Part shown: piece after piece, positions 1 to 7,001 of the stretch | Layout: every line of letters begins with the position of its first letter | Numbering within the stretch: the first letter of the stretch is position 1 | Source: Hyphochytrium catenoides | Taxonomy: Eukaryota; Sar; Hyphochytriomycetes; Hyphochytriales; Hyphochytriaceae | Assembly: GCA_900088475.1 (NCBI GenBank) | Contig: FLMG01001865.1 | Coordinates: forward strand, 1-12,162 | Reading direction: 5' to 3' | DNA length: 12,162 bases | Program-made: the position numbers and the translations under genes | The notes under the pieces: generated by a model | The model's database searches: none | What the model was told of the DNA's origin: nothing | Seen by the model: only the letters and a program-made list of their open reading frames with translations

Positions 1-20
1 AGAGAGAGAGAGAGAGAGAG
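1..20. repeat. (AG)10 microsatellite at the left edge
   Basis: Ten uninterrupted AG units start at the first base, so the real tract is probably longer and is cut by the window or contig edge. The right end of the window is the complementary CT type. Confidence 0.98.
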
Positions 21-70
21 AAGGCCCAGTTCACAAGCAAAGGAAGTGTCACGTCCTCTCAGTACATAAT

Positions 71-159
71 CCTCCTCCTCCCTCCTCCCCTGAAAACGCT
101 TCTCTCTCTCTCACTCTCTCTCTCTCTCTCTCGCTCTCGCTCTCTCACGCACACACACA
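71..159. repeat. CTC / CT / CA compound microsatellite
   Basis: A CTC/CCT-rich stretch (about 71-88) leads into a long CT tract (about 99-146) with a few A and G interruptions, then a short CA run to 159. It lies about 700 bp upstream of the kinase start. Tracts like this can bind GAGA-type factors in some eukaryotes, but nothing here shows such a role. Confidence 0.95.
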
Positions 160-870
160 TAAGGTGCTTTAGATAGTTCTAGGATGGCCTGCAGTTACTT
201 CCCCTACAGTTGCCTCAGGTTGGGCTCCATCAAGGGTCAAGGACGCAATGAGCTGGGTTAGACAAGGCAGCAGGCCTATGTACCGCGGCGACAAGAGCCA
301 AGAAGGCTGAGGAAAAGAGTCCATTCAATTCAGGGAAACAGAAGAAGAAAGGGAGAAGTTGTTCCCCTAAAGGCTGGACTGGGATCAGGTGGTGCAGCCG
401 TGCAGGCCAGCATAGACAGGATGTCCGTCCCAATACGATTCACCGCAGCGCTTAAGGCTGTTGTTTTATCGCGCGTTGCACTCCGCACCTCTCTTATGCT
501 TCTGACAAACTCTGACATCATCATTTAGCCACCCCACTTTGTTCACATTCCTCCTCCACTTGGCAGCAGCCGCTAACCCCTGACTGGAGAAGCAGTCAGC
601 GCTCGAGACTCAAGACCAATGACAAAAAAGAGCCAAGTGCCGATAAATCTCCACTTAACGCCAATAACCTTCATCGTCGAATAGATCTCCGCCGCCTGCT
701 GCCGTGTCTGGTACTATTATCCTGGCTCTGTGAAGTATCCTTTCTCTTCAAGTCCGGCGCCGCCATTGCACGCAGACTCTGTGGCAATCTCTTCCCTCCG
801 TCCTCCTTCTTCTCCTCCTGTTGGCCCATTTAGCATCGCCACCTGCCTTTGGAGAAGAAGAGGCGGTGAC
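160..870. other. 5' flank of the kinase gene, no gene recognised
   Basis: I see no convincing coding sequence. Open frames on the minus strand are short and resemble no family. The kinase frame stays open upstream to about 730 but has no ATG before 871. The 730-870 translation is Ser/Pro-rich and not domain-like, so it is more likely leader than protein. The kinase promoter should lie here, but I see no clear TATA box or other core element. Confidence 0.6.
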
Positions 871-2676
871 ATGACGGTGACCACGGAACTGTATGCACAA
901 TATTATGACCTCTTACCTGAGATGGTGTGGGTTTGCAGTGAGGATGGCCGTCTTATCTACTTCAGTAGTGCGTGGTATGAATACACAGGCAGCACGGTAG
1001 AGCAGTCCATAGACTTTGGATGGATCGATTATCTTCATCCAGATGATCGGATACGTACGTTAGACCACTGGCGAGAGTCTGTCACGCAGAAGAAGTACTA
1101 TGACATCAAATACCGCTTTAGAAAGCACACAGGCGAGTACCGATGGTTCGTAGCACGCGGCAACCGTAAGAAAGGAACCTGGGTGGGCATCTGTACTGAC
1201 ATTCATGAGAATGTGCAGCTTGCAAAGGAGCTGGAGACACAGAAAGAGCTACTTGCGACAACGCTAAGGCAGCTTCCGGTGGCTGTCATTATTGGGGAGG
1301 CACCATCTGGGAAGCTTGCTTTCGCCAACAGTAAACTGGAAGCTTTGCTGAAGTACCCGATGAAGAACTCCAAGGATGTGGGCGAATATAAGGACTGGGA
1401 AGGATACCATCCTAATGGCAAGCCGTACAGTACGGAAGATTGGCCGCTAGCAAGGAGCATTATCAAGGGCGAAACGGTGACCAATGAGATGATTGACATG
1501 GTGAGAGGCGATCGCACGCGGACCATACTTTCTGTGTCGTCGGCGCCTGTACGGAATGGAGATGGACATATTGTCGCGGGAGTAGTCGTGATGGAGGATA
1601 TGGACGAGAAGGTCAGGCTCCAGAAAGAAAGACTGGAGGCGATGAACGAGGCGAAAGCTGCCGCTGAGACCTGCCGCTTCAAGTCCAAGTTTATCGCGAA
1701 CATGAGTCACGAGATCAGAACGCCCATCAATGGGATGATAGGTGCGACCAACCTGCTCCGGACGACTGCTTTAACTGAGGAGCAAGCGGACTATGTTGAC
1801 ATACTTAACGCCTGTGGCCGCCACCTCATGACTCTCGTGGACAACCTGCTGGATTTGTCAAAGATTGAAGACTCTAAGATGGTACTCGAAAAGGTAGACT
1901 TCTCGCTCATGGACACCTTAGAGTCAACGATGAAGGTTGCGAAAGCAGCGATCATGGGTGACAAGCCTAATCTGAACCTCACGCTGGTGACGCACAACCT
2001 ACCACCTTTGGTGCGAGGAGATTCGAAGAGAATAGAGCAAGTGCTCTGCAATTTGGTTGGCAACGCTATAAAGTTCACCCCTGACGGCGGAGAAGTTCAT
2101 GTCTCTATGGCAGTTAGGTCAGCTGCTGATAACGGCCAAGAGCGTGTTATCTTGGACGCCACCGTCCGCGATACTGGCATCGGCATCGCTCCTGAGACGC
2201 AAAGTAAGCTCTTCAAGCCCTTTATTCAAGCGGATCAGAGCACAACCCGGAAGTTTGGTGGCTCTGGTCTGGGTCTTTCAATATGTAAAGAGCTGCTGAC
2301 GCTGATGGGAGGCGGCATCTCCCTCGATTCTGAGCTGGGAGAGGGGAGTACCTTTCACTTTCACGTCCCGCTAGATGCTGTCTCGAGAGGAGGAGGTCAA
2401 AACCATTTTGAAGGAGACAGGGCAGAACAAGAACCCCTGAAGTTGACTGAGCTGCAGCGCTCACAGCTTAACGTGCTTTTGGTGGAAGATAACGTGATTA
2501 GCGCTAGGGTGGCTCTGCGATTGCTTGGAACGAATGGATATCGCAAAGCCACTTGGGTGGAGAATGGTCTACTGGCGATAAAGAAGTTTGATAACGGGGA
2601 ACTCTACGATCTCGTGCTGATGGACTGTCAGATGCCGGTGTTGGATGGTTTTGAAGCCTCACGCTCCATAACATAA
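871..2676 (+). CDS. Hybrid sensor histidine kinase (PAS-PAS-HisKA-HATPase-REC), receiver frameshifted
   Basis: This is a cytosolic phosphorelay sensor: ATP-dependent autophosphorylation on His, then transfer to its own receiver Asp and normally on to an HPt protein. From the ATG at 871 (G at -3) the frame is open for 601 codons without introns. A PAS/PAC domain (about 8-115, with PEMVW and HPDDR) is followed by a second PAS (about 121-249, with EDWPLARS and SAPVRNGDG). HisKA has the H-box MSHEIRTP with His280. The ATPase has the N-box around Asn398, G1 DTGIG from Asp434, the F-box LFKPF and G2 GGSGLGL from Gly463. The receiver has the acidic pair Glu539/Asp540 and phosphoacceptor Asp585 in MDCQMP. 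No signal peptide or membrane helix is seen, so the ligand is unknown. A TAA at 2674 cuts the receiver before its conserved Thr and Lys, which continue in another frame. An upstream GTG start at 730 is possible but unlikely. Kinase identity is certain; whether full receiver function survives is not. Confidence 0.95.
   Translation: MTVTTELYAQYYDLLPEMVWVCSEDGRLIYFSSAWYEYTGSTVEQSIDFGWIDYLHPDDRIRTLDHWRESVTQKKYYDIKYRFRKHTGEYRWFVARGNRKKGTWVGICTDIHENVQLAKELETQKELLATTLRQLPVAVIIGEAPSGKLAFANSKLEALLKYPMKNSKDVGEYKDWEGYHPNGKPYSTEDWPLARSIIKGETVTNEMIDMVRGDRTRTILSVSSAPVRNGDGHIVAGVVVMEDMDEKVRLQKERLEAMNEAKAAAETCRFKSKFIANMSHEIRTPINGMIGATNLLRTTALTEEQADYVDILNACGRHLMTLVDNLLDLSKIEDSKMVLEKVDFSLMDTLESTMKVAKAAIMGDKPNLNLTLVTHNLPPLVRGDSKRIEQVLCNLVGNAIKFTPDGGEVHVSMAVRSAADNGQERVILDATVRDTGIGIAPETQSKLFKPFIQADQSTTRKFGGSGLGLSICKELLTLMGGGISLDSELGEGSTFHFHVPLDAVSRGGGQNHFEGDRAEQEPLKLTELQRSQLNVLLVEDNVISARVALRLLGTNGYRKATWVENGLLAIKKFDNGELYDLVLMDCQMPVLDGFEASRSIT
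2667..2676 (+). repeat. 5-bp tandem duplication that frameshifts the receiver
   Basis: CATAA occurs twice back to back. The second copy creates the in-frame TAA and shifts the frame. With one copy the reading frame runs straight through to 2837 and gives a 653-residue protein. Spacing from the DGFEA motif to PIIALTA would then equal that of ordinary receivers. Either the allele is broken or this is a sequencing or assembly error. Confidence 0.85.
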
Positions 2677-2837
2677 GAAGAGGCATATCCGTGCCTATCA
2701 TCGCACTAACGGCGAGCGCCACCCCGGATGACCGCAAAGAATGCCTCGATAGTGGCATGAACGAGATAGTACTGAAGCCGATTCGCGTCCAAGAGCTGCT
2801 TACAAAGATGGACAAGCTACTGGCATCGAAGACATAG
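2676..2837 (+). pseudogene. Out-of-frame C-terminal part of the receiver domain
   Basis: This frame encodes the missing end of the receiver. It holds the VPIIALTAS strand with the conserved Thr (codon at 2709), then DDRKECLDSGMN, the conserved Lys in LKPI (codon at 2775), and a closing helix ending at TAG 2835-2837. There is no start codon of its own, and no plausible intron could join it to the upstream frame because conserved sequence runs to within a few bases of the shift. In related receivers the Thr/Ser and Lys complete the phosphorylation site, so a product ending at 2676 should be impaired as a receiver while the kinase core stays intact. Confidence 0.9.
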
Positions 2838-3470
2838 TATTCGCTCTCGGGTGACGAGACTAGGCGACAGCGTTAGTTAGGAACGAACGGTTTGTAGCAA
2901 CAGGCCGGCAGAAGGAAGGGTAGGAGAGCTCCCTCCTTGTGCGCTCCAACCCATTTTTGACCTCGTTTTGGCCCTTCTGCTGCGTCTCTTTTATTTATCG
3001 CTCCGTATCATGATGGAGGCACTCTTTGTCATGTCCCAGCATCAGTCTATGCCTTATAATTCCAATTGAAAGCCCTGCTCGTGGCACATTGAACGCCTCT
3101 ATCGGAGATCATTTGGCCTTTGCTTGTTCTAGCGAATCTTCTTCCAGTATCCTTTGTCTATTACGGCTGTGCCGGAAGTGCTCAACAAAATTGCCCTGCA
3201 CGAGCTGGACATAGCTTGGCAAAGAGAAGCGGCCACAAAGAGCTCCTGCGTAGAATTGTGACAGGAAACTACTTAAAAGGAGGCGGTTGAAGGAAGGTGT
3301 TGCTGGTCCAACTTCTAGAGATAATGACTGACCACCCTGGTGCGCTGAGAGAAGACATGCAACAGGGGATAACTATAAGATGGAAAAGCTATAGTTTATA
3401 CAGCAGTAGTAATTCAGGATATGCAGATTGTCTGGAAATGCAGTGCCGGTGGAGGACAACAAGTCTGCCC

Positions 3471-3914
3471 TTAAGCTGAATTTGGGACACTGTCGGCTGC
3501 AGAGTCGAAGACACCTTTGGTAGCAAACGGTGCAAAACAAATGAGTAGCGTTTCAGAGAAGCCTGTGGGTCTTTCCGTTGTGTTTCTTATCAAACTTTGT
3601 GGTGTGAACTCGAAGCTCTTCGGTCCACTCCTGGGGAGAGCGAAGGGCTTCGTTCTTCGCTCGGATGCATTGCTTAAAGCTCTTGGGCCCTTCGCTGCCC
3701 CAATAGAGGATGCTACGCTCACAGTAGTAGGTGCTGTCAACGCAACGTCCAGAAGCGTTGGTATCGTCGTTGCTTGTTGACTCGAAGGGCAGGCGGAGGA
3801 GTCCATGAAGCTCAAGAATGGAGAATCAGAATCTCTGCGAAAGGTCAGAAAGTTGAGATTTCGCAGACGTTGCTTCTGACCCTTAAAGCCCATAATCCCA
3901 ACTATGGGTATCAT
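3471..3914 (-). CDS. Unrecognised 147-codon antisense open frame, doubtful
   Basis: The frame runs from a true ATG (complement of 3912-3914) to TAA (complement of 3471-3473). The product is basic and Ser/Ala/Pro-rich, with no signal peptide, membrane span or familiar motif. A 102-codon frame on the opposite strand (3475-3780) is also open, so base composition rather than selection may explain both. It is the longest stop-free frame in the intergenic block and the only reason to list it. Confidence 0.12.
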   Translation of the reverse strand: MIPIVGIMGFKGQKQRLRNLNFLTFRRDSDSPFLSFMDSSACPSSQQATTIPTLLDVALTAPTTVSVASSIGAAKGPRALSNASERRTKPFALPRSGPKSFEFTPQSLIRNTTERPTGFSETLLICFAPFATKGVFDSAADSVPNSA

Positions 3915-4084
3915 GGCTAGGTATAATACCTATTGCTCTTTTTAGTGGCTAATATGGGTTTCACTTCAGATGGGCATTATGGGTCACAGCAAACAACAGA
4001 AAGATCCTCCGCTGTCCAAAGCGTCATCATCGTGACGAAGGAAAGGGAGAAGAGAACTGAAGGCATACCAAGGACAGCAGCAGG

Positions 4085-4150
4085 TGAAGAGAGAGAGAGA
4101 TGGAGAAAGACAGAGAAGAGAGACAGACACACAGACAGAGAAAGAGAAGC
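4085..4150. repeat. GA-rich purine tract upstream of the coronin gene
   Basis: A short perfect GA run (about 4088-4100) continues into an almost pure purine, AGAC/GA-rich stretch to about 4150. It ends about 300 bp before the coronin start codon and may belong to the promoter or 5' leader. A regulatory role is conjecture. Confidence 0.85.
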
Positions 4151-4448
4151 CATCAGATGGCGGAGAAGGAAGACCTACGATAATCTGGCGGTCCCACTAA
4201 AGAAGACAGTGCATTCAGTGGTTTCCACACCCGTTGAGTCGTCCTGCTGTAGAGGCTGTAAGCTGATCTCTTCCCACTTCTGCTACGGAGAAAAGTACGT
4301 GATCTTGGACGAGGCGCATGAATGAGGAAGCCGCCTGCAGTGTTCCATCGAACTGGCTTGTGAGAGAGAAGCTGTGACATACTCGGACAACATCTCTGGC
4401 AGACAGCGTAGGAAAGCAGGGACAAGGCCAGCCAGCTGGTAAATTAGC

Positions 4449-7001
4449 ATGGCAGGTCTCATTCGGACAAGGTATGACAATAGTATGATAACCTGGAAGT
4501 GCTACGTTTACCTAGAGCTCTCCCCAGTAAATTTCGGCATTTGCATCCATGGGCGGCTGTGCGTGAAGAATGGTACGACGACATCTCCCCATCATCCGCA
4601 CTTACGGAGTCCAACATGCTGACTGCCTCGGAAACACTAATGGCGTATATGGAGGCAGCTGGAGGTCAGTAGCTTGACTGTTTGCCCTCTATCATTTCCC
4701 TGGGTCCGTACGCTTTAGACCAGTTGCTTGCCACTCTACTGGCAGACGTCAGACCGAGCTCCTTGGTGATAAAAAAACTACTATGCTGCCCTCAACCGCT
4801 GCGATCTCTCTTTTCACTTTCTACGTCACCGTGTGACTGACACCCGTTGGGAACCGCTGTACCTGTCAGGAGGGCATACGATCGGTGTCAGACGCGTTAA
4901 TGAGGTGGGAAAGGTCCACACGAGTGCACCGGTAAGCCTCAACCGTAGTAGGGTCCCAGCCAGGCCTGCTTTTCTCATCCTATGTCCTCTCTGGTCAACC
5001 TCCTGTGTCTCAAAGCCTGTAATACGCGCTCACAGTGCGCCAGTGGCCGACTTGCAGTTCAGTCCGCTGTCCAACACCCTCCTCCTTTCTGCCGGGGCGG
5101 ACTCCACTGTCAAGGTAGCGTTTATCCATTCTTTTCTGGTGGTCTCTTGGCAAACAGTACCTAGAGGAACGTCTAGCTGCTCCTTCTTTGCCGCCGACGG
5201 TGTCTCACTCAGTGTATATCTAACGCTATACGGCAGGTGTGGAGGTTGCCTGAAAGTGGTCTTCAAGAAGACCTCCACACGCCTGAGGCTGTCATCGCAG
5301 GTGCACAGTGGTGCTCTTCTTGATGTCCACACACAGAGTCTGACTGTCTCTTTATTGGTCTCACGCCTCCTAGACCTTCAGTATCGCCCCCTAACCTTAG
5401 AACCCCATATCTCCGCCGCTGGCATTTTAGCTGTTGGTGCGGTGAAGGGGGTTGAGGTGCTGGATTTCGAGGCAGGAGTGCGTGTGTCAGATTGTGGTGG
5501 TCTGCACGCTGACCACGTGACGTCCTTATCTTGGAATGGAGAGGGAAGGTAAACCAGAGTACGAGGACTTGATACGTTTGTGGGAGGGGACAGAGATTGG
5601 CGGCATCAGAATTGATAAAGTAGAAGGTTGGATCGAGGGACCGAGGACGTTCAGCTTTGCAACCAGTATTAGAGTGCACACTCTTTCAAGAGCGAAAGGA
5701 CGATGCCACTAAACGACTACCTTGCTATAGTGAACTTGCGACTGTGAGCAAGGACAAGCAGCTCCGTCTTCTCGACCCTAGAAGTGGGCGCTGTGAGGCA
5801 ACCACCGAGTGCCATGGAGTAAGCTGCTCAGCCTTGTTGCTACCCTGCTATTTCAAAGGACCTCTACGTCTTCCTTCCTTGCTCTCCATGTTCTGTAAGG
5901 TGTCTTGTCTCAGCGCCCATACCCGTCCTCCTTTTAGTTTCTGTTTCCTGAAGATGTATGCTTAGTTTCAAGCTTATGCCACTCACGTCGCTCCTTCGTC
6001 TGCCTGAAGGGCCGACGTAGCAATAGAGTGGTCTGGTGCTGGAAAACAGACACAATAGTAACGACTGGCTTTAGCGGCATGCAGGAGCGAGAGGTGAAGT
6101 TATGGGATCCCAGAAGCTTGCAGAAGGTCCGACAGAGCATACTTATATCTGACTAGTGTCTCCACCTCTCTGTAGAGGTCGTCCTCCACAATCTTGAGCT
6201 TCATCCTAACAGGAGTCACATCAATCTCTATCTCAGATTAAACGGCCCTTGACCCTCCTTTGTTCCCTCTCTTTTTTTGCCTTCTTCTTCTACTTCAACG
6301 AAACCATCGTTAGCCTCTAAAGAGGGAGCGGCTGGACACCTCAACTGGTGTCGTCCAGCCTTTTTATGACCCGGACACAGGGCTTTTGTTCCTCGGAGGA
6401 AAGGTACTTAACAGACACCGGGCGCTAATCGGTATGGTCAAGATTGACTTAGCCTCTCAGGGTGATACGTCTGTTCGATTTTACGAGGTCGGACAAGAGC
6501 TCCATCCTCTTGGCATCTTTGGCGGAGGAAACATAACGCTTGGTCTCGCGTTGTTGCCCAAGAGGGCTCTAGACACTGCCAAGTGTGAGGTTGCGCGTCT
6601 TCTGCAGCTTACCAGGTAGGAATCGCAGAGTTACTTTGTCGTTTCTTTCTGTGCCCTGCGCTGCATGGACCTTACTGCTATTTATGTGTCTAGCATGGCT
6701 CGGTGTTCAATTTGGACTGATTGTCTGCGTGGCTGGCTTGCCTGTGTCCTTTCTCCGATTCGTTCCATACGCTAATGCTTGACTGCGTAGTCATGCCGTC
6801 GTGCCACTGAGGTTCGACGTGCCGCGGAGAGAGATGCTACACAGCTTTCAGCAAGATCTTTACCCTCCTACAGCAGCCCGGCGACCTTCTCTTTCCGCTC
6901 AAGATTGGAAGGAGGGAAAGAGTGCTCCTCCTCATCTCGTGGAGATTAGTCCCCCGGGGCAGCCATTAGACACCCATTCCGCAGAGACGCAGCTATCTAA
7001 T
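4449..7001 (+). other. N-terminal coronin unit of the tandem coronin
   Basis: Residues 1-362 form a full unit (exons 1-11; exon 11 runs on into the linker). DUF1899 begins with SKFRH (residues 8-12) and contains REEWYDDI. The propeller blades include AHSAPVADLQFSP with GADSTVKVWRLPE (about 75-112), GAVKGVEVLDFEAG, SKDKQLRLLDPRSG and GFSGMQEREVKLWDPRS. The next blade carries LDTSTG, YDPDTG and GKGDTSVRFYEV. DUF1900 follows, with CEVARLLQL and VPRREMLHSFQQDLYP, ending near residue 362. Every blade expected from coronin-7 homologues is present, so the unit looks intact. Confidence 0.9.

Larger units (their letters stand above)
2838..4448. other. Intergenic block between kinase and coronin, no recognised gene
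   Basis: It should hold the 3' end of the kinase transcript and the coronin promoter. I recognise no protein family on either strand and see no tRNA. Weak coding-like stretches on the + strand are 3133-3261 (with VPEVLNKIALHELDIAW), 3297-3479 (with LLVQLLEIMTDHPGALRED) and 3475-3780. They could be joined only through a 47-bp intron (3250-3296) with a purine-rich end, shorter than any intron in the coronin. A GA-rich tract lies at 4085-4150. No AATAAA signal was noticed after the kinase. A decayed gene is one explanation. Confidence 0.5.

Noticed and set aside
730-870. N-terminal extension of the kinase from an upstream GTG
   Set aside because: Non-ATG initiation is unlikely in a eukaryote, the segment is low in domain character, and 871 offers an ATG directly before the PAS domain.
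1203-1703. 166-codon minus-strand open frame
   Set aside because: It is antisense to conserved PAS and kinase sequence, has no domain features, and is a shadow of the real gene.
2838-4448. CRISPR array, tRNA or mobile element in the intergenic block
   Set aside because: No regularly spaced repeats, no cloverleaf and no transposase, reverse transcriptase or terminal repeats long enough to support any of these.
4833-5552. A single 239-residue protein read straight through the start of the coronin
   Set aside because: It is formed from exons 3, 4 and 6 plus introns left in by chance; the conserved WRLPE blade end lies in another frame (exon 5), which requires splicing.
6330-6366. GC-rich hairpin (GGCTGGAC pairing with GTCCAGCC) followed by a T run, like a bacterial intrinsic terminator
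   Set aside because: It lies across conserved coronin exon 9 (LDTSTG to FYDPDTG) in a eukaryotic gene; the T run encodes Phe codons. The resemblance is accidental.
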